Source: Arcuatula senhousia (lineage: Eukaryota > Mollusca > Bivalvia > Mytilida > Mytilidae). Taken from it: DNA of 64,000 nucleotides. Positions within the stretch are counted from its first letter, which is position 1. The number at the start of each line of letters is the position of its first letter. Shown one piece after another: positions 1 to 10,783 of the stretch. The stretch covers positions 43,202,106 to 43,266,105 of the forward strand of contig OZ020303.1 of assembly GCA_963971305.1 (NCBI GenBank). Reading direction: 5' to 3'. The position numbers and the translations under genes are program-made. Below the pieces are notes generated by a model, which did not search any database, had not been told where the DNA came from, and saw only the letters and a program-made list of their open reading frames with translations.

Positions 1-34
1 CTAATGCAAATAAATCTATGCCACATATTAATAC

Positions 35-3000
35 CTTCGTCTGTGATGTTTTCTCGACAGCCACTTATATTTAATTTCTGCAAGGTCTGGGGAAGACACA
101 GAGACAGGTACACTACAGCATGCCTATGTAGCCCTGTCCATGCTATATTTAGTGATTCCAACCTAAAACAGAATTAAAGAGCATTGAAAATGCATTACAA
201 TTTTACCTCATTTATCTTACACTAGGTAATGTGAAATTAATACCGTGTTCAATTTTTCTTTGTTCTAGTGAACTAGTATAAAACATATCCAACAATTCAT
301 TTGAGACTGATGTGATTAAGAAAATAATGAGATTCTTACAACATCTTTAAGGTTACAATTTGTTAAATTCTATTTTTGTTAGTTTCCTATACTTATCTTT
401 TCTATAAAATTGTATTTAGATGTGCCAACTACTAATTGTCTTGATACATGTATATCTTTGTTCTAGTGAACTAATATAAAACATATCCAACAATTCATTT
501 GAAATTGATGTGATTAAGAAAATAATGAGATTCTTACAACATCAAATAGACGATATTGAGATGTGGAATAAGTGTACGCGACACAACAAACATAAACAAA
601 CAGCAATTAAAAAAAATCACAATGGAAAACAGCAAGTTTACAATTTGTTTTGTTTTTGTTAGTTTCCTATACTTATCTTTTCTAAAAAATTGCATTTAGA
701 TGTGCCAACTACTAATTGTCTTGATACATGTATATCGTTTGTATTTTTCCCTTCTTTTAATGAATGTGTTTCAAATATTACAGACTAAGATCGATTTTTT
801 CCATCATTTAATAAACATAATAAAAATTCTTTAAATATTTGTTTTTCCTTCCTAATTACGTCAATTTGTTATATGTATAAAGTGCAACAATAAAGGTTAG
901 TGATACATGTACCGTTTCATGTTGAAATTGAAAATTGTAAAGAAATTTGAAAAACTTTTACCTGGTACAATTTGTACAGATTGGCATCAGACCATTTACT
1001 GTGATTCCTTGACACATACTTAAATTCAGTACTTCTAAATCTTTGTTCTGTGATATATGACTACAAAAAATATAAAACATTTTTATGTTAAATTTCACTA
1101 AAATTAAAGTACTTAGATATTTACAGCATGTCCTTCAAGTAAAATAACTCTGTTGGTCTATACATAAAGTGTTTCTGGAGCCAACAAATATGTTTTTTCT
1201 ACATTGACTGTAATGATAAGGTATAAATGTTGCAATAAGGTAACTGTAATTTCATAGGTTGCATCAGCCATTTGTTAGAAAGTTATGTAAAAAGAAAGAT
1301 AATCTTGTACTTTCTTTGATTTTAGTTGACTTTTCATGCTAACTCATAAAGTTGTAATGCGAGCATATCTTACTAAGGGCTGTTCCAGAACGAAACATGT
1401 GGGGGGTCGGGAGGAATTTCTATTACATATATGGTGGGTGTTTTAGAAATATTTTGTGAAGAAACAATGATAAAAATTAATTATATTTTGATGGATGGTG
1501 GGGTAAAGAAACATTTAATTCTGGAACAGCCCTAAATTTCTATTGTCAGATAGTTTGATATTTTTTAATTAAGAAGCTAATTCAGTAATAAAAATTGAAA
1601 AAAAAACATCAATCAAATTTTCAACTCTCAAATATTATCAAACAAACAAAAAAACAACCAAGAAAACAGTCAAATTCAACAAGCAAAACTTAAATGCATT
1701 CTTGAAAAGGACCTATGAAAACATTACTTACAAACAGATATCATCATTGAGAGGGCAGTGTTCCAGACTGAGCTTTTTCAACTGATGACAGACTGTTAAT
1801 ACTTCATCTAATACCTCTGACGTTATAGAAGCCATACTTAGATCCAGGTATTGTACTCTACATGATCTGTCAAATATAAAATATAAACAAATTATCATTT
1901 GGTGCATTTTTCTTATTACAACTAGAATCGCGGTCTTCCATGGAAGACCTTTGTGGCCTGCGTCTTAAAATATTCGGTTAACAGAGAGTAGATGAGTTAC
2001 AGCTATAAAATGGCTATACACAGTATAGTACTATAGGAGGAAGCTACATGCCAAATATCAAGAGGCTGTGTCATGCAGAAAAGCTGATCCCCAGCTCACA
2101 AATAAATATCAGAACTCATCCCCAAGTTAATAAAATCAATAATTAAAATGGGCAGTGCCCAACTAGCTAACATAAAATGCGAGTATGTGGGTAACATGAA
2201 GTGGCAAGTTTAATTGGTGGAGGAAGCTGCCAACCATAGGCATGTTATCTAATTTAATTTAAGATGTAACAAACTTAGGGATTGGCTAAAAAATACTTTT
2301 ATTCATGAGGCCATAGACCAAACTTTGCCATGTGACTGTGACGTCTTCAACATTTTCTTTTAATTTTCTTACCAAACATGATTTTTTTTAGAGTAACTCA
2401 TAAGAAATGACTGATATTATTTTAGTCTTTTCAAAATAACATTAATACCCATTGTGCGTACAAAATAGCCCAATATGCGGGTTATTGAGTGTGCACCTTG
2501 TAATTGAGGTTATTTTTTCATGGTCAATAAAATATAACAGTCATTCCTTAATTACCTTGTAAAACTAAATGCCTTTGAACATAATGGAGAGAATGTAAAA
2601 GCTGGTCCTTCAACCTGAATAAAATATAATTGACATAATCATATTCTTATAAAATCAATCATAGAATTTATATATAAGAAATATAATCTTGTGTAATTAT
2701 TATATGTCACTAGTTATGTCTGCAACAAAGATTATTTTTCTTTAGACATTTTTCGTGTTACTCAATGTTAATACAATATTTTAATTTATTTGACCAAATC
2801 ATTCGACACCCTTAACAGATGATTAAAATGTGATGCCATAGGACATAGGAATCTTCACTTTAAGAAAATACTTTGCAATAAATAATTTTTCATGAAATAT
2901 GTTGTTCTTTTGCTTTATATGTAATTCAAAGATTTTATTCTAAATTTCATTTCGAAAACTTGTCTATAATTTTTTTTCTTTAATCCATTTGAAAAGCATA

Positions 3001-6000
3001 TTAGATCATTGCGTACCTCTGTTTTAGACAGCCTTAATATTTGTACACCTCTCTGCAGAACAATTCCTATAACACCAGGTTCTAATGTTCTATTGGATAG
3101 TTCTAACCTCTTCCACAAGTGATCATCACAGCTAAAACATATAACATGCAATTTTTGAAAAGGTTAACAGATTAGGGACACAAAGTGATAGCAATAGCTC
3201 AGATATGCTAAAATAGAAATGTGTCATTAAACACATGATTCCTACACCATATTAAATGTTTTAATTCTTTTATAAATAAAGAGAGGCTGACTCCTAATTT
3301 TTCAATCTTTCATTCAGATTTCTTTTCACACACACCACTTTCAAGACACTTTAAAGTTAAAGATCACCTTGTAAATGACAGGAAAATAAAACTCACACAA
3401 GTCTACTCCATCTTCGGCAAACTCTAGCACATTTGGCTAAGCAAAATTTTGGCAACCACTTTAATATGTTTAAAACAACCTCATCTGACAGCTCTGTGAA
3501 GTAATCTGAAAAACGTTTCGATTGTTACAAGATATTTATTTAGATTTTAATGATTAAATAAAGAACACAAAAAAAATAAGCTTATTAGTAATTTACTTTT
3601 AAAAAAAAAGCACAAGCAAGATAAAATAATACTCCTTAGTCGCATACACTTATTCCACATCTCATTATTTTCTATACATCATGTATACTGTGTTTGATTT
3701 GAAAATAATGCCGTCAACAAATGTTTAAAAAGAATAATCAAGCACAATACGCCATATCAAAATACATGTAGTGAAACTTTGAAGTATTATTACAGCAATG
3801 GCAATCTTATTATTTATCTGCTTAAAAATATGTTAGAAAAACAGATATACCTGAACACTCTATGTCCCTCTACTTTTGTACGTGAAGCAATAAAAAGTTT
3901 ATTTGAAGCTTATTTTGGGCAAAGAATTATGTATAAAGAGACTAAATAATATTGTAGACTATCTTATCTAGAATCCCATTTAAAATTTGGGCAAAGATCT
4001 TTCTTTTATATAAAATGTTAACAACAGGGTTCCCACTCTTTTTTCATGATGAAATTCAAGGTTTGTTCAAGGTCTTTTCAAGGTTTTTTTTCTTTTTCAA
4101 GGTCAAATTTGTGGATCTTTCTTGTAAATGTATTTTTTTTTTGTATAAAAGAAATATGCTTACAATATAACATTTTATACCACAGGTTTATATCTTATAA
4201 ATCAGAATGCACTACCAGCACGTCCTGGTCATCATAGATTTTGTTCTTTTGAGGAAGTAAACCCATGTTAGTTTCTAAGATGTGTCTTTGCATGCCAACA
4301 TCCAAGTATAACACATTTGCCATGATAAAATAGCCCCAATAGATATTTCCAAGTGTTTTCTCATTAGATACAAAATGTACTAATTACAATGTGAGCCTTA
4401 TTTAGGCTAATTAAGCCTTTGTGGACTAAATACCAGATATATTGCCTTTTTACCATTCCATCTGTATGAAGCTCTTTGCTTACTTTATAAATATATATTT
4501 GTATGTATGTACTGTACATGTACAAATGTATGACACTGCCTAGATTCTTTGATAATTTATACTATGAGGTGAGTACTGATATACATTCATGTAGAAAAAG
4601 GAGGTGTGTGATGGGGTTAATCTGCTCATGTACATGTATATTGTAAGTGACAACTCCAATTCATCAAGGAGTATAAAGGATTTTATTTCTGTTCTTCATC
4701 TTAATGTTGTGAATGGCAATGTTCAAGGGTCTTAAACTTTGGCTCTTAAAGGAACATGCACATTGATTTAATTTCCTATAAACTTAAATGCATAACACAA
4801 TCAATACCACTGACACTGAGTACTGTCTATTCTAAAATGAATTCAGCGTCAGGTCCACAACGTAACTCGGCAGATGCAAGCCAGTCACTCACAGGGGCAG
4901 TGTGTTTGTTTACGACCCCAGTCTAGTTTCATGGCGGTTCAATAACAGTTTGTATCATAAAGAACACACTTTGTCTAGATAGGGTCATAAACTTGGCCAA
5001 ACATGGGTTGGTGTTGCTTCAAAATTCAAAATAAATAAAAATATTCTTTGATTCCCACCATGTTTTTGATAAAACTCGATGTACAAATGTTGATGTGAAA
5101 CAACGATAAAGATCCTTTACATAAAGCGCTCAGGTGATCTGAACGCGGGCTGGTTCACGGTCAAAACGACTATAACTAAAACCAGTCGTCTCCAATGTTT
5201 GGAGGAAAATACGGAGAAAAGAAGTCATAGACGATTTAATTTCAAGCCATTCATCGCTACTTTTTACTTTTTCGGCAGAAAATTAGGAGACACATTATCT
5301 TTCGAGTCAAATAAAGGTAATAACAAAACTACCGAACTTGAATGATCAATATTATAGTCCAGAGAATTCACGGCCTTTTCCCGGTTTTCGGCAATCATCG
5401 CGATTTTTAAGCACTTTTCATGACCGTGAAAAGGCATAACCAAATTCACAACTTTTTCACGTTTTCAAGGTCGCGTGGGAACCCTGTAACAAGTAAATCT
5501 GTGAGATTACACTCACTAATGAAACTCCCCTCCCAAAAATATTTGCATATGGCAGAAGTTTTTGTTGAACATCATATGGAACTATAAGAAAAAGCAATAT
5601 GCTATATATCAGACCTCTACATCATGTAGGCACTTAGAAAACTTTGACAAAAGTTTTTTATAAAGACAGATGAAAAGGACAGTATACCCCCCTCTTCTTC
5701 GAAGCAGGGGTATAAATATTCAGATATTAGTTACATTAAGTGTGTACCATATGTATTTTCATTATCTGACAGATCACTGCTGTCTTCTTCAATAAAGTAA
5801 TGTGGTACTTTCTTCAGATTTGGAGTTGATGTTGGTGAAGCTAAGTCAATGTCATCTGAAGTAAAACTCTGGTTCAAGTTGGGTTTCTGACTTGGTAGCA
5901 AAACTCTTGGTGCCTGAGAGAAAATATATAAGAATGTTTATCAAATTAGAACTCTAGATAATTTATGAGTGATTTATATATTGGACTGCTTGTGCACATG

Positions 6001-6444
6001 GTAATAAATAAAATGAAAAAGGTACAAACATTTGTACATGTATGATATTGAATTTTCATTATGTTATAAGCTAAACTATCTCTACTGACTGTATTTTTTG
6101 TTTCATTGTATGGAACTTAGTTGTACATGTAATTTCATTTTTCTCCTTTAAATTTGGGCAAATAAGAAGTAAAAATAAAATGCTTCTCAAAAATAAAACA
6201 ATCACAGATATGATAATTTTTTCATAGTTTTAGCATATTCTATCTTACTCCTGGAGGAACAGGTTTTTCTTTATTTATTAATACAGCTGGGGTGAGTTCA
6301 AGTCCATAACAACTATCACTGCTCTCTTCCGACAGGTTTTCAACACCTAATTCATCGTATAATTTCTGAGTCTGAGCTTCACTCACTGCCCATTTGATTT
6401 TAACTCTGTTACTTTCATGTGTATTTTCATCCAACATCTTTTTC
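35..6444 (-). CDS. SKP2: S-phase kinase-associated protein 2 (F-box/LRR protein), 3' end outside window
   Basis: Eight exons read on the minus strand: 6444-6249 (ATG at 6437), 5913-5748, 3505-3397, 3131-3017, 2614-2556, 1866-1732, 1060-962 and 162-35. All have AG/GT borders and their phases join without a break (333 codons plus one base). The first exon has the N-terminal WAVSEAQTQKLYDELGV block, which resembles the SKP2 N-terminus. Exon 3 is the F-box (DYFTELSDEVVLNILKWLP). Exon 4 continues CDDHLWKRLELSNRTLEPG, typical of SKP2 after the F-box. Exons 5-8 are leucine-rich repeats (VQYLDLSMASITSEVLDEVL, LEVLNLSMCQGITVNGL, LQKLNISGCRENITDE). By family knowledge the product binds SKP1 through the F-box and recruits phosphorylated substrates such as p27 with CKS1, in the nucleus. 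About 90 C-terminal residues are expected beyond position 1, judging from the usual ~424 aa. An acceptor AG lies just 5' of the ATG exon, so a noncoding first exon is likely upstream. Confidence 0.93.
262..737. repeat. Direct duplication in SKP2 intron, one copy carrying a Naiad 3'-end fragment
   Basis: Units 262-456 and 457-737 match closely: both start tttgttctagtgaact and end cttgatacatgtatatc. The second unit carries about 93 extra bases (545-637) that match the 3' terminus of the Naiad element at 31538-31623, in the same orientation. The duplication therefore pre-dates, or was accompanied by, insertion of a 5'-truncated element. Confidence 0.8.
1377..1532. mobile_element. Harbinger-like MITE, copy 1
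   Basis: Terminal inverted repeats GGGCTGTTCCAGAA / TTCTGGAACAGCCC flank 156 bases, with TAA duplicated at 1374-1376 and 1533-1535. The interior (GGGGGGTCGGGAGGAATTTC) matches the copy at 12101-12286. A 3-bp TAA/TWA target fits the PIF/Harbinger superfamily. There is no coding capacity. It lies in an SKP2 intron. Confidence 0.82.
1915..2130. repeat. Dispersed repeat with GGTCTTCCATGGAAGACC palindrome
   Basis: The block from the palindrome through 'taagacgca...gttaaccgaa...gatgagttac' (read on either strand) recurs in inverse orientation at about 30435-30560 and again at about 42625-42745. It lies in an SKP2 intron. No coding potential is seen. Confidence 0.6.
4025..5486. mobile_element. 1.46 kb non-autonomous DNA element, CAGGGTTCCCAC TIR, 6-bp TSD
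   Basis: The ends are CAGGGTTCCCAC and its complement GTGGGAACCCTG, with TAACAA at both 4019-4024 and 5487-5492. Several TTCAAGG-type motifs are clustered just inside each end, as expected for transposase-binding subterminal repeats. A short copy with the same TIR and another 6-bp duplication lies at 10063-10347. Positions 5309-5366 hold a fragment of a PLE 3' UTR (minus), so the element has captured or been hit by retroelement sequence. No transposase frame is visible. It sits in the SKP2 intron between the F-box exon and the exon at 5748. Confidence 0.82.
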
Positions 6445-7037
6445 CTACAAAATATATAAATAATGTTTTAAGATAAAATAAAAAAAGTTTGGTCTAAACA
6501 TGCTAAATATTAGAATTACTGGCTTGACTAAAGTGCTTGTGGCTATGTAAACAAGAAGCTATTTATAGTTCTTTTGCTATTTAATCTGATTTGAGGGTGT
6601 AATGACTTCCTGTGCAGATCCACATTCAACAGCATAGAGGTAGAACAAAAAACAAAAATAGCAAAAGGACCACAATGAACTATATCCTATGGAACCCCAG
6701 CTACAACATGTACATGTAGATTAACATTTACATGATTTAAAAGACTATATGAGAGAATATGCCAAATGCAGTATGACCTGTGACAGTGCATACTTCTGAT
6801 CATGATCTTATGATATAAGATACTATAATAGAGAAAAGTGCAAAGGAAAATCAGCAATATTAATGAGCAAACTAGTCATGGTTGAACATTTGTATTGTCC
6901 AAACAAACTAAGGAGCCATTTTTGCATTTTGATGCATATTGGTTTGTGATCATGAAATTCAAATTAAGAGAAAATCAATGAACACAACATTTAGTTATGT
7001 ATACACGTAATCAAATTATCAGTTATGATTGTAAGTT

Positions 7038-7786
7038 GGTGCCTAAAATGTGTAACCCATACCCAGGTTTCCACTGTAGAGAAAATGAGGTCAATTATTG
7101 TACTAGTTGACAAAAGCCTTATAAATATTACATTGAATGTTTTATATATACCACCAAACATCAAAACTAACATTCATATTTTGATATATTTTATGATTTT
7201 ACTCGATACCTACATTAAAAATTTACCCATACCTGATGACATACAGGGCCTTTTCTTATCAAATAAGAAACAGATTTGTGTTAAACCTGACATGACAGTT
7301 ATGTTTACAAACTACCTGTACCTGGTAAAAATCCTGACAGAATGTTTGATTAAATTTGAATGGAAAAATTAAGTTTTAACAGATTCCTTATAATAAGAGT
7401 CAATTTCAAATATTTGTTAAAAACATAAAATTTAACAAGAAACAGATAAAAGAAACCAATTTATTTTATGATTAAAAACTAAAAAGTAAAATTTAGAAGA
7501 ATATATTAAAGTTATAATTTCTATGGCACCTTCGTCTTGGTGTAAACTTCTGGTTACACATTTTTGGCACCAAAATTTTCTAACATCATTGATTGCTGAA
7601 ACTTAGAATAACGATTTGAGAAACAAATGATACATGTACCTGAGTTCATTGAATATCATATCAGGAATCTTCATGTGCAATTTCAGAGTTCCATCGAGGT
7701 TTTTGCTGTTTACGAGTCAAAATTGTAAAGGATACGGGTACAGGGAATTTAGCTGAAAATGGTATGGGTTGCACAATTTAGGCACC
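7038..7786. mobile_element. 749-bp MITE-like element with 26-bp TIR
   Basis: 7038-7063 (GGTGCCTAAAATGTGTAACC...) and 7761-7786 are inverted repeats matching at 24 of 26 positions. No clear target duplication is seen. The 115-codon open frame in the plus strand inside it is low-complexity and not convincing as a gene. It lies 40 bases from the hAT-like MITE at 7827. Confidence 0.65.
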
Positions 7787-7826
7787 ACCTGATTCAGATT
7801 GTAACTTGTAACACCCACCTAGCTGA

Positions 7827-8216
7827 TAGGGGTGTAACGATACATCGTGATGCATCAGAATCACGATATTTTGTCCCACGGTACTGGTATCGGATCGTCA
7901 TCAACTTGATGATTCCGATGCGATTCTTAATCTAAGAGTGCCATTCCCCCAAAGTTTATCGTTTTTTGCCTTACAACAACAAATTTTGTGACTGAAACCC
8001 TTTTATCCATGAAAAGAACTGACAGAGTTAAACATTAAAATGATACTTATCCTGAATATTTACAATAGGCTAGCTTTCCACTACTTTATTTGGTAGAACA
8101 TGGCATTTTTAAATTAAAATTAGCTAAGCTCAGTATCATGATATGGATCGGATCGTAGGTCAAGAATCGTGATGTGTATCGGATCGTGAGAAAGTGGTAT
8201 GGTTTATACACTCCTA
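7827..8216. mobile_element. hAT-like MITE, 390 bp
   Basis: The ends are TAGGGGTGTAACGATAC and ...GGTTTATACACTCCTA, an imperfect inverted pair. They are flanked by CTAGCTGA (7819-7826) and CTAACTGG (8217-8224), an 8-bp target duplication with two differences. Inside, multiple ATCGTGAT / GGATCG motifs are arranged as inverted subterminal repeats. An 8-bp duplication with a 'GGGGTGTAACGATAC' end is typical of hAT-derived MITEs. Confidence 0.72.
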
Positions 8217-8316
8217 CTAACTGGTGAACACAGTCGTTGTCAGATAGACCAATCGCGAGTTAATCCATTGCGGATATTAGAATGTCCAAATGTCAAAGGT
8301 CAACTGAGGTAAGATC

Positions 8317-8324
8317 TGACGTCA
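8317..8324. promoter_or_regulatory. Palindromic CRE (TGACGTCA), SKP2 side
   Basis: A full TGACGTCA palindrome lies in the SKP2-HCCS intergenic interval, about 70 bases from a CCAAT motif in 'gaccaatcgcgag' (about 8249). This GC-richer patch could be the promoter of the SKP2 first (noncoding) exon. The motif is seen; its function is inferred. Confidence 0.4.
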
Positions 8325-9901
8325 GAACATTTGGAGCAATGGAAGCAACATGTTTATCGATTTATTTTAGGAAAATTGGAAAGAAAATTGAATAAAAAGA
8401 TTTGTTCATCAATTTGTAATGGTTAAAGAAATATAAAAACAAACATTTCCAAAGGATTGGAGAGAAAGGACAAGGTTTCCCTGTTAGATTTATCACAGAG
8501 TAGGTACAAGTTTTCCAGTAAAATCGAGGTAAAATGGCGGCTATTTTGGAACTCGCGATCCGGGTATTGACAGAAAACATTATGATGCATCACTGTAATT
8601 CCTTGTTTTAACACATACTGGCTTTGGCAATGAATCAAATTTTGGGGGAAATTAATGAACAATATAATAACAAATTAATCCTACATGTATGTTTTGGAAT
8701 TACATGTATAAAAACAGCTGTTTTTGATAAATTGCAATGGTCATGACACTGATTGATTGAATGAGTGGCCGTGGGGAAACGATTGTATCAAATACACATT
8801 TAGGAATCACACATACTCATTTATCAACCTTGGTTTGGCTTTTTTATTTTCTTTTGTGCTGTCGTCTGGATATGTTTTTGATTGTTTTACTTTTCCCATC
8901 TTGAAGTTGCCGCCAACCACAGAGCAGACAAATCATTTGAAAAGGTTTAAAACCCTCTGACAATTTCTGTACTCCCAGAATAGTGTGCATGGTACAAATA
9001 CATTTATAATATAAAAGAATGCATAATAAATAAATTTGAAAACATACTCTGAAGCAGTTTGAAATCTTCTAAACTTTTTTTTTAATTTCTTTAAATATTT
9101 GGATTCTTATCTCTTAACATTTTTTTGTTTCCGAGTCTTAGCAAGTTCTCTTGTTACTTCAAACAGGGAGGTAACTGTTACAAATCCCGGTGACCCTCAC
9201 GTTTCATAAGATTCTTTTTTGAAGTTATTTAATCACAATCAGTTATGTGAAACAACAGTTCGATATATTTTAAGAGAAACAAGGTAGGGGCATATATTAT
9301 ACTTTGTGATGGCTATCCTAAATACAGGTTATATTTAAGCCTTTGATGACTGAACTTAGTTTTATCAGTTTAACTTTAAGTGATTTTGACCAAGGACAAT
9401 CAAAACATGCAACTTATGATTTATTTATTTATTATATAAAAAAACTTGTTAAAGAAGAAAGGATTGCTTAAATAAAGAAATGTGTAAAGTGAAATCAGAT
9501 AAAAAAAGGGACATCTATCTTTTTTTTCAAGAGCCATAAACTCTGAAACAGCATCCTTGTAAAATAACTTGTACATCCTTCTTTTTATATCGGGGGTTCC
9601 ATTGTAAAGTAGTAATAATGTTAATTTCAACCTTATATTCAACTGTGACATCAACGTTTCTATGTAGCTACGTATCTTGATATTACGAGAAACCAGACTG
9701 GGGGTATTCTATAAATGTACACGCAAGATATAATATCTTGCAAGTACAATTATAGTAAGCTGATTGAGGTTGCAATCTATGATGGGGTGAAAGATTTAAA
9801 TTAAGCAGTATACAATGAACAATACCATATAATTTACAATGGTGTTCTGAAAGATTGGAAAAATAGGAGAAGTCACGAGCGGATAGCTGCTGTTTTCACA
9901 G

Positions 9902-9909
9902 TGACGTCA
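9902..9909. promoter_or_regulatory. Palindromic CRE (TGACGTCA), HCCS side
   Basis: A second full TGACGTCA box lies about 870 bases upstream of the HCCS coding exon, whose 5' border is a splice acceptor at 10783. A noncoding HCCS first exon starting near here is plausible. The rest of 8225-10060 holds no gene that I can support. Confidence 0.35.
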
Positions 9910-10062
9910 GCAGAATAATGATGGCGAGATACAACTAATGAGACAGTACATGTATATACTGTTTCATTTGCAACCATAAAAATATGATATATTTTATTAT
10001 TACCGCAGAATTTTTATTGAATTATATTCAGTAAAGATTGGCCAATTAAAAAAGTTTTATAG

Positions 10063-10347
10063 CGGTTCCCACTATTTTTTGGACACAAAATTCAAGGGTT
10101 TTTCAAGGACTTTTCAAGGGTATTGAGGTCATTTTCAAGGATTAAAATAGTCTGCAAAAATTGAAAAAATCCAATATTTTTCGGCCTTTTTTATCAAATG
10201 GTCAACAAATCTGCATATTACAAAATTCCAGGGTTTTTCAAGGATATTTGATTAAATTCAAGGATTTTTCCAGGTTTTTTAACATTTAAATAAAATTCAA
10301 GGACTTTTCCAGGTTTCCTTGAATTCAAGGATGGCATGGGAACCCTG
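10063..10347. mobile_element. 285-bp MITE, same family as 4025-5486
   Basis: The left end CGGTTCCCAC (one or two bases short of CAGGGTTCCCAC) and right end GTGGGAACCCTG-like (TGGGAACCCTG) flank several TTCAAGG motifs in both orientations. TTATAG is duplicated at 10057-10062 and 10348-10353, again 6 bp. Confidence 0.78.
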
Positions 10348-10353
10348 TTATAG

Positions 10354-10530
10354 GTTCTTACATAAGTTCTTGGAAAAGACCGGCTGATCTTTCACGAGTG
10401 ATAGAATTTTTCAGTCTTTTTGCGAGTGGAGCGCAGCGGAACGAGTCAAAAGACCAAAAAAATTCTATCATGAGTGAAAGATCATTGCCGGTTTTCCAAG
10501 AACACGTGTAAGTACCTATTTCTTCCGTAA
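10354..10530. mobile_element. Near-palindromic hairpin MITE upstream of HCCS
   Basis: Arms run TTCTTGGAAAAGACCGGC...GATCTTTCAC...ATAGAATTTTT and return as AAAAATTCTAT...GTGAAAGATC...GCCGGTTTTCCAAGAA, about 70 bases each. The centre is gagcgcagcggaacgag. The sequence would fold into one long hairpin. It abuts the preceding MITE. Confidence 0.7.
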
Positions 10531-10783
10531 GAAATTAAATTTTATATTCTGAAACCATAGAGGACTTCTAAAAACTGAAAGTATAAAATAACAGTGCATT
10601 TAATTGGTCGACATCATCGATCAATATCAGTACCGGCGGTTATTATTAGTGTGAGATCGCTGCACGTGCTCGCATCTCAACCTGGTCATCTCACACTGAA
10701 AAGAGTCATTTATGGAATAATATAATAACTTTTTCCCAGGCATTCTCATTATTAAATATTGAAACATACCTGTTCTTTTTTAG

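Noticed and set aside
7025..7372. 115-codon plus-strand open frame
   Set aside because: It lies inside a TIR-bounded MITE-like element, has low-complexity composition and no recognisable domain.
8534..8608. ATGGCGGCTATTTTGG start with good Kozak context (MAAILELAIRVL...)
   Set aside because: It has only 25 codons before a stop, with no convincing downstream exon. It may be coincidental or part of a 5' leader; not annotated as a gene.
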